Positions 7,156 through 13,580 of a stretch of DNA of 15,788 nt are shown here, piece after piece. This stretch comes from a bacterium. Its GTDB lineage: Bacteria > Oederibacteriota > Muellerivitia > Muellerivitales > Muellerivitaceae. Below the pieces are notes generated by a model. That model had not been told where the DNA came from, made no database searches, and saw nothing but the letters and a program-made list of their open reading frames with translations. Position 1 is the stretch's first letter. Every line of letters begins with the position of its first letter. The translations under genes were made by a program, and so were the position numbers. Location of the stretch: assembly GCA_025980505.1 (NCBI GenBank), contig JAICXI010000006.1, forward strand, positions 1 to 15,788, given 5' to 3'.

Positions 7156-7467
7156 TCATTTCTCCATCTGGGTGCCCCAGCCGTCGCAATAGCCGCCGAA
7201 GGGTTTAACCAGGCGGTTCAACCGCCGTTTCACGGATTGGATGGCTCCCCAAGCCGGCGGCATCTCAAGGATGGACAGGCAAAGCCAGCGCCGGCCCGAG
7301 GAATCGGCCAGGAGCTCCACATGGAAACCGGCTTTCCGGAGGCGGGCCCGGGCTTTCCCGGCCCCGGTCTTGGTTTTGAAATAAACATAAAACTCGATGG
7401 CGTGGGGCTTCCTCATATTGGAACCCCGCTTTTGGAGAAGCCTCAGCAAGCGCCGGTCAAGATCCAT
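7156..7467 (-). CDS. RraB-domain (ribonuclease E inhibitor RraB family) protein
   Basis: 103 aa, essentially one RraB-type domain. ATG at 7467 has AGGA about 7 bases upstream and lies 8 bp after the alcohol dehydrogenase stop, so co-translation is likely. Family features are the opening LDRRLLRLLQKRGSNMRKPH leading to a strand (IEFYVYFKTK), a ferredoxin-like middle (GKARARLRKAGFHVEL) and the diagnostic ending GGYCDGWGTQ. In E. coli RraB binds RNase E and modulates mRNA decay; many distant bacterial members are untested, and RNase E inhibition should not be assumed here. The much longer open frame over this region (to 8106) runs antisense-shifted through the alcohol dehydrogenase and is not a gene. 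Last gene of the glucuronidase unit. Confidence 0.8.
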   Translation of the reverse strand: MDLDRRLLRLLQKRGSNMRKPHAIEFYVYFKTKTGAGKARARLRKAGFHVELLADSSGRRWLCLSILEMPPAWGAIQSVKRRLNRLVKPFGGYCDGWGTQMEK

Positions 7468-7475
7468 GGAAAATC

Positions 7476-8471
7476 CTATTTTGATTCCGGCATCGTTATC
7501 ACCGCGGCGCCCTGCAACTTCCCGGCCCGCAGGTCGGCCAGGGCCTCGTTGGCTTTTTCCAAGGGATAGGCCCTCACCTCGCTTCGGATCGGGATTTGGG
7601 GGGCCAGCTTCAGGAACTCCTCCCCGTCCTTCCGGGTCAGGTTGGCCACGGACTTCACGGTCCGTTCGCCCCAAAGAATGGAATAGGGGAAGGAAGGGAT
7701 ATCGCTCATATGGATGCCGGCGCAAACCACGGTGCCGCCCTTGGCCACGGCCCGCAAGGCCGCGGGGACCAGGTCGCCGGCCGGGGCGAAGATAAGGGCG
7801 GCATCCAGCGGGTTGGGCGGCGCTTCCCCCGGGGAACCGGCCCAAGCGGCGCCCAGGCTCTTCGCGAAGGCCCGGCTTTCCTCGTCGTCCGGGCGCGTGA
7901 AGGCGTAAACCTCCTTGCCCTGGCGCCGGGCCACCTGGATCAAGAGGTGGGCCGCCGCGCCGAAACCGTAAAAACCCAGACGCTTGCCCGGCCCGGCCAT
8001 CTTGTAGGCGCGCCAGCCGATCACTCCCGCGCAAAGCAGGGGCGCGGCTTGGAGGTCGGGGTAATCCGGGGGTAGGGGAAAGGCGAAGCGTTCGTCCGCC
8101 AGGCAATACTCGGCGAAACCGCCGTTGACCTGGTAACCGGTATAGAGGGCCTTATCACAGAGGTTTTCACGCCCGCTCCGGCAGTAGCCGCAGGTGCCGC
8201 AGGAGCCGCCCAACCAGGGGACGCCGATGCGGTCGCCCGCTTGAAAAGCCTTGGCGCCGGGTCCCAGGCTGTCCACCCTGCCCACCACCTGGTGACCCGG
8301 CACCAGGGGGAGCTTGGGTTCCTTGAGCTCGCCGTCCACCACGTGCAGGTCCGTGCGGCAAACCCCGCAGGCATGCACCTTCACCCGCACCTGGCCCTTG
8401 CCCGGTTTGGGTTTTTCGACCTCGGAAAGCCGGAGGGGCCTTCCCGGTCCGGTTAAGACCATGGCATTCAT
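7476..8471 (-). CDS. Zinc-dependent alcohol dehydrogenase, MDR family
   Basis: 331 aa. Start ATG at 8471 is fixed by a 4-base ATGA overlap with the glucuronidase stop; no strong Shine-Dalgarno is visible, so translational coupling is likely. Catalytic zinc ligands fit C38 (CGVCRTDLH), H60 (VPGH) and C147 (LLCAG); structural zinc ligands C91, C94, C97 and C105 (CGTCGYC then ENLC) are all present. The nucleotide-binding stretch is GFYGFGAAAHLLIQVA (166-181). Expected reaction: NAD(P)-dependent interconversion of alcohols and aldehydes or ketones, cytoplasmic. The substrate is not readable from sequence, but coupling to an alpha-glucuronidase makes a sugar-derived or lignocellulose-derived compound reasonable. 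The other MDR gene in the window (5738-6700) is only distantly similar and lacks zinc sites. Confidence 0.93.
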   Translation of the reverse strand: MNAMVLTGPGRPLRLSEVEKPKPGKGQVRVKVHACGVCRTDLHVVDGELKEPKLPLVPGHQVVGRVDSLGPGAKAFQAGDRIGVPWLGGSCGTCGYCRSGRENLCDKALYTGYQVNGGFAEYCLADERFAFPLPPDYPDLQAAPLLCAGVIGWRAYKMAGPGKRLGFYGFGAAAHLLIQVARRQGKEVYAFTRPDDEESRAFAKSLGAAWAGSPGEAPPNPLDAALIFAPAGDLVPAALRAVAKGGTVVCAGIHMSDIPSFPYSILWGERTVKSVANLTRKDGEEFLKLAPQIPIRSEVRAYPLEKANEALADLRAGKLQGAAVITMPESK

Positions 8472-10621
8472 GGGGAATTTTCCCCGATCCAGGCTGTTTC
8501 CCCGGCAATGGGCCGGTGGCTGAACCCCTGGAAATAATGGAGGCACTTGTCCCGCCAAAGGGCGGCTTCCTTGACCTGTTGTTCCAGTTTGCCTTCCACC
8601 ACCTGCCAGCGGTCCCCGTCCACCAGGCCCCGGAGGGACTCCCATTGTTGTTTCATTTCCCGGGTTTCCAGCGCCCCCCTGCCGTAACGCAGGCACAGTT
8701 CTTCCCAAAAGGTCCGGCCCGATTTCATGCGGTAACCCCAGGACACGTGGTGGAACCACAGCAGGTATTCTTCAGGACAAGGTTTCAGGTTGTTCCACCG
8801 GCCGGGAAGGGGCGGGTGGTACTGGTCGACCGCGTCGCTTCCATGGCGGGTGCGGTCGAACCCCAGGCCCTTTTCATCGGCGCGATTGTAGTAAGCCGCG
8901 GACCAATCCAACCGACGGGGGTCCACCATGCCGGGGTCGGGCGCGTAGTGCAGGTCCTTCTCAAAAACCCCGTTCAAGCCCAGCGGCGTGGTGTAGTCCA
9001 CGTAGGTTTCCCGCGATCCCATCATCATGGACAGGATCTTGGAAACCGCCTGCGGGCTGTCGCTCCAGGTGAGCCGCGCCCATTCCTCCGCGACGGCTTG
9101 GGCGCTTAAGGAAGGGTCCCAGGCCAGGCGGCCGAAGGCGTACCAGTTGGCCTGGGCGAAAGGATGGCCGCACCAATCGCGGTCGTCGCCCGTGTTGGCC
9201 ACGCCCGCGATGGCCGAATCCGGGTGGCCCTCGAGGGAGCCGTCCAGGACCCGCGCCACGGTGGACCCGGGCCCCTTTTCAAATGTGTCGGAGTCGAGGA
9301 ATTCCTTCCAGAGCGGCCCCAGGTAGACCAAGTGGGTGGAGTGGCCCAGGCATTCCTGCGTCACCTGCAGCTCGGCCGCCAGCTGGGTGTGGGGCATGGC
9401 GCCGAAGAGGGGATGGAAGGGCTCCCGGGGTTGGAAATCCAGCGGACCGTTCTTGACCTGGACGAACACGTTGGCGTCGAACTTCCCGTCCAGGGGTTTG
9501 AATTCCTTATAGGCCCGCTTGATGCGGTCGGCGTCCACGGCGTCGTCGTATACGAAGGCGCGCCACATCACCACTCCCCCGTGGGGGGCCAGGGCCCGGG
9601 CCAGGCAGTCGGCGCCCTGGGCGTGGGTGCGGCCGTAATCCTGGGGGCCGGGCTGGCCTTCGCTTCCGGCCTTGACCAGGAAGCCGCCGAAGTCGGGGAT
9701 GAGGCGGTAGATTTCGTCCGCCTTCTCCTTCCACCATTTCTCCACGGCGGGGTCCAGGGGATCGGCCGTGGGAAGGCCGCCGATAACCTTGGGCGCGCCC
9801 GTATTGGCCGAAAGGTAGACACGGACGCCGTAGGGCCGCAGGGCGCCGGCCAGGGCCGCGGCTTTCTCGAGGTAAGGCCCTGTCAGGACGCGGGGGTCGG
9901 CATTGACGTTATTGAGGACAGCTCCGTTGATGCCGATGGAAGCGCAGGCCCTGGCGTAATCGAGGATGCGGGGGTCCACCCGGCCCGGCAATGGGTTCCA
10001 TTTCCAGAGGGATTTCCCCGCATAGCCGCGCTCGATGGTGCCGTCCAGGTTGTCCCAATGGTCGAGCAGGCGCCTTTGGATGCGGGGCTTTTCGGCGATC
10101 TGGAGGCTGTCCAGGGATTGGCGGGCGCCCAAAAGCCGCAGCAAATGAAAGGACCCGTAAAGGCAGCCCAGGGGGCTGAGGGAGGCCACCACGGTCGCCC
10201 GGTGGCCTTGGAAGGGGAGCGTGCGGAGGAGGTAGCCGTCCTTTCCCAGTTGGGAAAGCTCCTTGTCCCACTTCAACCCGGCTACGAGGGGTGAAGTTCC
10301 GGGCGTGCCCACGAGCAGCGAACCTTCCAGGACCTTTTCGGACACCCGCGGGGAAATACCCAGCATTCCTTTCAAGCCCCGCTGAAGCTCCTCGAGGAGG
10401 ATTCGTTCGGTGGGGGACCGGCCCTGCACCACCAAGGACGAAAGGGACCGGCTGTAGGCGTCCCGGAGGGTCTCGTCCCGGACCGGTTCATAGCGAAGCC
10501 AGAGCCGGTAACCGTCTTCGGCGCGGGCCGGGAAGGCCGTCCCCCAACCCAGCAGGCACAAGGCCAGGAGGGCCCGACGGAAGGAAAGGCCGAGGGTTTT
10601 GGGGGAAGCCGGGGGTTTCAT
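8468..10621 (-). CDS. Exported alpha-glucuronidase, glycoside hydrolase family 67
   Basis: 717 aa from ATG at 10621. An in-frame ATG at 10657 would add 12 residues before the signal peptide and neither start has a clear ribosome-binding site; I chose 10621 because it gives a standard signal peptide (FRRALLALCLLGWGTAFPARA, cleavage after A34). GH67 N-terminal domain at about 36-165, TIM-barrel at about 180-480 and helical C-terminal domain to the end. Catalytic residues by family alignment: acid E321 (GSEGQPGP), bases D395 (NGPLDFQ) and E423 (VTQE); the 28-residue spacing of the two bases matches the characterised Geobacillus enzyme. It releases 4-O-methylglucuronic acid from the non-reducing end of xylo-oligosaccharides. 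Many GH67 enzymes are intracellular, so export to the periplasm is notable. First gene of a unit with the alcohol dehydrogenase (ATGA overlap). Confidence 0.93.
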   Translation of the reverse strand: MKPPASPKTLGLSFRRALLALCLLGWGTAFPARAEDGYRLWLRYEPVRDETLRDAYSRSLSSLVVQGRSPTERILLEELQRGLKGMLGISPRVSEKVLEGSLLVGTPGTSPLVAGLKWDKELSQLGKDGYLLRTLPFQGHRATVVASLSPLGCLYGSFHLLRLLGARQSLDSLQIAEKPRIQRRLLDHWDNLDGTIERGYAGKSLWKWNPLPGRVDPRILDYARACASIGINGAVLNNVNADPRVLTGPYLEKAAALAGALRPYGVRVYLSANTGAPKVIGGLPTADPLDPAVEKWWKEKADEIYRLIPDFGGFLVKAGSEGQPGPQDYGRTHAQGADCLARALAPHGGVVMWRAFVYDDAVDADRIKRAYKEFKPLDGKFDANVFVQVKNGPLDFQPREPFHPLFGAMPHTQLAAELQVTQECLGHSTHLVYLGPLWKEFLDSDTFEKGPGSTVARVLDGSLEGHPDSAIAGVANTGDDRDWCGHPFAQANWYAFGRLAWDPSLSAQAVAEEWARLTWSDSPQAVSKILSMMMGSRETYVDYTTPLGLNGVFEKDLHYAPDPGMVDPRRLDWSAAYYNRADEKGLGFDRTRHGSDAVDQYHPPLPGRWNNLKPCPEEYLLWFHHVSWGYRMKSGRTFWEELCLRYGRGALETREMKQQWESLRGLVDGDRWQVVEGKLEQQVKEAALWRDKCLHYFQGFSHRPIAGETAWIGENSP

Positions 10622-10697
10622 GGATTTATTGTAGGGCTTTCGGGGGAAGGGAACCATGTGCTTGTCGGGAGCGCGGCCCCGTGGGAGGGGGAAAGCT

Positions 10698-10715
10698 CGG
10701 GACCCGGTGGTCCCG
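10698..10715 (-). terminator. GC hairpin after response regulator A, weak terminator
   Basis: CGGGACC (10698-10704) pairs perfectly with GGTCCCG (10709-10715) across a CGGT loop, 17 bases after the regulator stop. On the minus strand only a short TTT follows (GCTTTCCCC), so termination would be inefficient and read-through into the glucuronidase unit is possible. Confidence 0.35.
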
Positions 10716-10731
10716 CGCCGACTTGGGTGGT

Positions 10732-11181
10732 TTAACTCAAGTTCGCGTGGATGGGTTTCATCCAGGCGTCTTCCAGGTATTTCAGCAAGGAAGCCAGGTG
10801 GGACAGGTCCTGCGGTTTCAAGAGATAGTGGCTTGCCCGGAAGCGGAAGGCCCTTTCGCGGTCGGACTCCTGGTTGGAGCTGGTCAAGATCAACACGGGG
10901 ATCTGTTGGAAGCGCGGGTCCCTCTTGATCTCCTCCAGGACTTCCATGCCGTTCTTCTTGGGGAGGTTCAGGTCCAGGAGAATCAGGTCGGGTTTACGGG
11001 TGAAGGCGTAAAAGCCATCCTGGCGGAGGTAAGCCACGGCGTCTTCCCCGTTGCGGGCGACCCCCAGGTGGATGGAAAACTGGGAGAGCTTGAAAATTTC
11101 CTTGAGGAGGGTCACGTCCCCCGGGTTGTCCTCCACCAGGAGGATTTCAATGGGCCGCGCTTGATTTACTTTCATTTCCAT
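10732..11181 (-). CDS. Single-domain response regulator A (Rcp1-like receiver)
   Basis: 149 aa. ATG at 11181 is preceded by GAGGTGACC, a good Shine-Dalgarno; the in-frame GTG at 11187 lies within that site and an ATG at 11175 is a less well-placed alternative. The protein is only a receiver: E17/D18, phosphoacceptor D70 (LILLDLNLP), T100 (LTSSNQ) and K122 (LLKP). VEDNPGDVTL and LPKKNG are typical of the Rcp1 subfamily, stand-alone receivers that act by protein contacts in phosphorelays. About 60 percent identical by eye to regulator B at 13091-13555. The IS1595 element has inserted about 113 bp upstream, so present expression probably depends in part on sequence of the IS end. A 9-bp direct repeat (GGAGGAGTT at 11235-11243 and 11261-11269 on the plus strand) lies in its leader. 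Confidence 0.92.
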   Translation of the reverse strand: MEMKVNQARPIEILLVEDNPGDVTLLKEIFKLSQFSIHLGVARNGEDAVAYLRQDGFYAFTRKPDLILLDLNLPKKNGMEVLEEIKRDPRFQQIPVLILTSSNQESDRERAFRFRASHYLLKPQDLSHLASLLKYLEDAWMKPIHANLS

Positions 11182-11286
11182 GGTCACCTCGATTGGACGA
11201 AAACGAATCTCCAGGAAAGTGAAGCCATGTGGATGGAGGAGTTGGAACTTCCCGAATAACGGAGGAGTTCATAATACTCTTCCACT

Positions 11287-11294
11287 TTTTTTTG
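11287..11294. repeat. Target-site duplication, left copy
   Basis: TTTTTTTG immediately outside the left inverted repeat, identical to 12851-12858. Length 8 fits the IS1595 family. Confidence 0.85.
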
Positions 11295-11318
11295 GGGAAT
11301 TATATACTTTACTTCCTT
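11295..11318 (+). repeat. IS left terminal inverted repeat
   Basis: Begins GGGAATTATATACTTTACTT; one mismatch (T/C) to the right end. On the minus strand it contains TATAAT (11304-11299) facing outward toward response regulator A. Confidence 0.92.
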
Positions 11319-11333
11319 GAGGAAGTTAAGTAT
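11304..11333 (+). promoter_or_regulatory. IS left-end hairpin and candidate promoter
   Basis: ATACTTTACTTCC (11304-11316) pairs with GGAAGTTAAGTAT (11321-11333), 12 of 13 bp, loop TTGA, so the inner half of the terminal repeat is mirrored just inside it. The same sequence contains a possible promoter for the IS genes: TTTACT (11308-11313), 17 bp, TATCAT (11331-11336). A second hairpin GCTGTA/TACAGC (11340-11345, 11352-11357) precedes the ribosome-binding site GGGAGG (11361-11366). Confidence 0.45.
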
Positions 11334-11371
11334 CATAAGGCTGTAGTCAAATACAGCTTCGGGAGGTAGTT

Positions 11372-11761
11372 ATGAAAACGAAACAGATGACAGCGAATGA
11401 GTTGGTGGCTTTTCGCCAGAAGGAACAAGATGAAAGGGCGAAAGTTATATGCCAAAAGCTCGGTGTTTATCAGGGTTTATTCGCTTTAAGAACCACGGCG
11501 GAATTACGGAAAGATGTGGAGCGTATCTGCAATCTCCACCCGAAAGTTAAAGACGAATTAATGATGTTGATTCCGATGATTCAAAATCGCACAGCGGTCA
11601 ACGTCATTGTCGCCCAAATTAACGAACCGAGCAAACCAGTGGTTCATTTGCAAGAAAGCGACTTTACCGAATATGCCAAAAAGTTAGGCGTTTGGGAAAG
11701 CCTCTTGGAAAAAGCGGTTGATAACCGTGCGGATGAAGTTGAAGTGACGGTGGTTTCATGA
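11372..11761 (+). CDS. IS1595-associated accessory protein, 129 aa, function unknown
   Basis: ATG at 11372 with GGGAGG five bases upstream. Its stop overlaps the transposase start (ATGA at 11758-11761), so the two are co-translated. Soluble, no signal peptide. The predicted pattern is helical: TANELVAFRQKEQDERAKVICQKLG, then LRTTAELRKDVERICNLHPKVKDELMMLIP, then a strand-like NVIVAQI and an acidic end (DEVEVTVVS). The first segment VICQKLGVYQGLFAL and the later YAKKLGVWESLLEKA look like two versions of one motif. I recognise no domain. Being inside the inverted repeats and ahead of the transposase, it could help transposition, regulate it or act as a passenger; the sequence does not decide. 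Confidence 0.85.
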   Translation: MKTKQMTANELVAFRQKEQDERAKVICQKLGVYQGLFALRTTAELRKDVERICNLHPKVKDELMMLIPMIQNRTAVNVIVAQINEPSKPVVHLQESDFTEYAKKLGVWESLLEKAVDNRADEVEVTVVS

Positions 11762-12690
11762 AGCCGAAACTCACCGTATCCACGTTTGAACTGTTCTCGC
11801 TGATTCCCGATGCGGAATCGGCGAGGCAGTATATCGAAAAGAGGCGTTGGGCAAACGGGGTTGACTGCCCCGTTTGTGCCCAAGGCTGGTATGACCGAAT
11901 CACCGTTAAGCCAAATGGCTTTTACCGCTGTAACGCTTGCGACCTTACTTTCACTGTGAGGACGGGAACCATTTTTGAGCGTTCCCACATACCGCTTCAC
12001 AAATGGCTTTACGCCATGTATTTGCTGGTTACGGCCCGTAAGGGTATATCCAGCCTCCAATTGTCCAAGGAAATAGGCGTTACGCAGAAAACCGCATGGT
12101 TCATGCTTCAACGGCTTCGTGAGGCTTGCGGGAACGATGACACCCATTTGACGGGCGTTATCGAATTGGATGAAACCTACGTTGGCGGAAAGGAAGGCAA
12201 CAAACACATGAACCAAAAGCTTAACGCTGGCCGTGGGGCGGTCGGTAAAGCCCCGGTCATTGGTATGCGCCAGAGAGGCGGACGGACGAAAGCCTGGGCC
12301 GTTGACAAGGTTGATGGGGCTACCGTCTACAAGGCGATCTCCCAGAACATCGAAGCGGGGTCAACACTCTACACAGACGAACACCGAGGCTATGGCGGAT
12401 TGAATGGCTTGCTTTACAAACATTCAGCCGTGAACCACAGCGCCGGGGAATATGTGAGGGGAGCCGTTTCGACTAATTCCATTGAGAGCGTGTGGGCGGT
12501 GATGAAACGTGGCGTTCAGGGCGTTTACCATCACGTTAGCCCAAAACACCTTAACCGCTACGTTGGGGAGTTTACTTTCCGCCTTAACGATGGGAACGTG
12601 AACATTCACAGCCTAGAGCGGTTAGGAAGTCTCTTGAGAGCCTCAATCGGCAAGAGGCTCACTTACGCCAATTTGGTAGGTGCAAAATGA
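11758..12690 (+). CDS. IS1595-family transposase
   Basis: 310 aa, a usual length. N-terminal zinc ribbon C37-C40 / C58-C61 (CPVC ... CNAC), a helix-turn-helix region at about 95-120 (SSLQLSKEIGVTQKTAWFMLQRLRE), then the ISXO2-like DDE domain: D138 (IELDETYVGG), D207 (LYTDEHRGY) and N240/E243 (TNSIESVWAVMKRG) with the trailing K250. All acidic and ribbon residues are intact, so the enzyme should be active. It cuts and joins element ends with 8-bp duplication. Start ATG overlaps the 129-aa gene stop and its own TGA overlaps the ATG of a 49-aa ORF, making a three-gene coupled operon. Because the DDE chemistry acts on short ends, it might also mobilise the related short element at 13581-13753. 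Confidence 0.95.
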   Translation: MKPKLTVSTFELFSLIPDAESARQYIEKRRWANGVDCPVCAQGWYDRITVKPNGFYRCNACDLTFTVRTGTIFERSHIPLHKWLYAMYLLVTARKGISSLQLSKEIGVTQKTAWFMLQRLREACGNDDTHLTGVIELDETYVGGKEGNKHMNQKLNAGRGAVGKAPVIGMRQRGGRTKAWAVDKVDGATVYKAISQNIEAGSTLYTDEHRGYGGLNGLLYKHSAVNHSAGEYVRGAVSTNSIESVWAVMKRGVQGVYHHVSPKHLNRYVGEFTFRLNDGNVNIHSLERLGSLLRASIGKRLTYANLVGAK

Positions 12691-12836
12691 GCGGACACGG
12701 CCCACGCTGTAGATGTTCGGTTTGTAAGTTGCAGAAAAATACTGCAATTTCAGGAATGGAAAATATGTTGAATCGGATTTTGGCCTACGGACGCTCAAAG
12801 GCCAAAACAAAGGGGAAAAAGAAGGTAAGGAAGTGA
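12687..12836 (+). CDS. 49-aa Cys/Lys-rich ORF at the 3' end of the IS
   Basis: ATG at 12687 overlaps the transposase TGA (ATGA), as the transposase start overlaps its upstream gene. Residues 1-20 carry CRCSVC (C8, C10, C13); a central MENMLNRILAYG helix follows; the last 15 residues are strongly basic (SKAKTKGKKKVRK). The stop codon at 12834-12836 is inside the right terminal repeat, so the ORF uses the element to its end. Cys cluster plus basic tail suggests a nucleic-acid-binding peptide, but this is inference. The repeated ATGA coupling is the best evidence that it is translated. Confidence 0.55.
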   Translation: MSGHGPRCRCSVCKLQKNTAISGMENMLNRILAYGRSKAKTKGKKKVRK

Positions 12837-12850
12837 AGTATATAATTCCC
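12827..12850 (-). repeat. IS right terminal inverted repeat
   Basis: Ends AGTATATAATTCCC at 12850 and matches the left repeat at 23 of 24 positions. TATAAT (12841-12846) faces outward on the plus strand. Confidence 0.92.
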
Positions 12851-12858
12851 TTTTTTTG
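12851..12858. repeat. Target-site duplication, right copy
   Basis: TTTTTTTG, identical to 11287-11294. The T-run makes the phase slightly uncertain, but the G fixes it. Confidence 0.85.
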
Positions 12859-12947
12859 GAAAGAAATATTTAAAATTTCGAAGCCTATTCCCAAAGCGTA
12901 TTGAAATTTTGACACCGGGGCGGAAGAAAGTTCCGCGGCTGAAAACT

Positions 12948-12986
12948 TTATCCGTGGAATTGTGGATTTTGTGGACTTGTGGATAA
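12948..12986. promoter_or_regulatory. Cluster of DnaA-box-like 9-mers
   Basis: Three directly repeated motifs lie head to tail: TGTGGATTT (12961-12969), TGTGGACTT (12970-12978) and TGTGGATAA (12978-12986). The last is an exact match to the reverse complement of the consensus DnaA box TTATCCACA. An opposed TTATCCGTG lies at 12948-12956. It is in the spacer downstream of response regulator B, next to an AT-rich stretch (12860-12890). No replication genes are nearby, so this is more likely a DnaA-titration or regulatory site than an origin, if it binds DnaA at all. Confidence 0.35.
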
Positions 12987-13090
12987 GCCCGCGGCCGGAC
13001 CCGACCCCGGTGAAGCCGGAAGAATTTCCCCACGGCGAATCGGGGGCGATGAGGGGATTTCGGGGCCCGGGGAAGGAAAGGGAAGGGCTC

Positions 13091-13555
13091 CTAAACTCGA
13101 AAGCCATCCAACGAGACCTCCTTAAACCAATTTTCTTCCAGGTATTTCACCAGGGCCTTGAATTGGGACAGTTCCCTCGGCTTTACAAGGTAGGAATCGG
13201 CGCGGCAATGGTAAGCCTGCCACTTGTCATCGTCCTGGTTGGAGGTGGTGAGGATCAGGACCGGGATACCGCTCAAGCGGGAACTGCGCCGGATTTCGGC
13301 CAGGACTTCGTGGCCGTTTTTCTTGGGCAGGTTCAAGTCCAGCAGGATGAAATCGGGCCGGCCTACGGACGCAAAGGGGCCTTCCCGTCTCAGATAAGCC
13401 ATGGCTTGCTCCCCGTCCTGCGCCACCCCCAGGCGGGTGGGGAACTTGGAAAGCTTGAGGAGTTCGCGCATCAAGGTCACGTCCCCGGGGTTGTCCTCCA
13501 CCAGGAGGATTTCAATGGGGTTCTTCACCGAGGCGGCGGCGATTTTCTCTTTCAA
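13091..13555 (-). CDS. Single-domain response regulator B (Rcp1-like receiver)
   Basis: 154 aa from a TTG at 13555; AGGAGA five to six bases upstream strongly supports this rare start and no ATG alternative exists near the N-terminus. Receiver only: E20/D21, phosphoacceptor D73 (FILLDLNLP), T103 (LTTSNQ), K125 (LVKP). The whole receiver aligns with regulator A at about 60 percent identity by eye without gaps, so the two are paralogues from duplication, once separated only by a spacer that the IS has since enlarged. A MITE-like element starts 26 bp upstream of the start codon, so its promoter must lie in or beyond that element. The partner kinase is not adjacent; the hybrid kinases at the left edge are candidates only by proximity. 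Confidence 0.92.
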   Translation of the reverse strand: MKEKIAAASVKNPIEILLVEDNPGDVTLMRELLKLSKFPTRLGVAQDGEQAMAYLRREGPFASVGRPDFILLDLNLPKKNGHEVLAEIRRSSRLSGIPVLILTTSNQDDDKWQAYHCRADSYLVKPRELSQFKALVKYLEENWFKEVSLDGFRV

Positions 13556-13572
13556 TGCTGTCTCCTGAAGGA

Positions 13573-13580
13573 AAAAATTT
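13573..13580. repeat. Direct flank of the short IS1595-like element, left copy
   Basis: AAAAATTT directly outside the left inverted repeat; identical to 13754-13761. Eight bases, as with the resident IS1595 element. Confidence 0.65.

Larger units (their letters stand above)
11295..12850 (+). mobile_element. IS1595-family insertion sequence, complete, 1556 bp
   Basis: Ends are defined by 24-bp terminal inverted repeats (11295-11318 and 12827-12850) that match at 23 positions and begin GGGAATTATATACTT, and by a perfect 8-bp flanking duplication TTTTTTTG. A family-typical GGG end and 8-bp duplication agree with the transposase type. Three genes in one direction with ATGA overlaps fill the element: 129 aa, transposase, 49 aa. 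Base composition is clearly lower in GC than the neighbours and codon use differs, a sign of recent arrival. It split an AT-rich spacer upstream of response regulator A. No frameshift or deletion is seen, so it may be active. Confidence 0.93.

Noticed and set aside
7156..8106. 316-codon minus-strand ORF covering the RraB-like gene
   Set aside because: Only its last 103 codons are protein-like; the rest is a Gly/Pro/Arg-rich shadow of the alcohol dehydrogenase in another frame.
9164..10294. 376-codon plus-strand ORF opposite the glucuronidase
   Set aside because: Antisense shadow of a gene with all GH67 catalytic residues; the translation shows no family motif.
12640..13110. Minus-strand ORF across the right IS end
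   Set aside because: Crosses the element border, the A/T tract and the DnaA-box cluster with no ribosome-binding site or domain.
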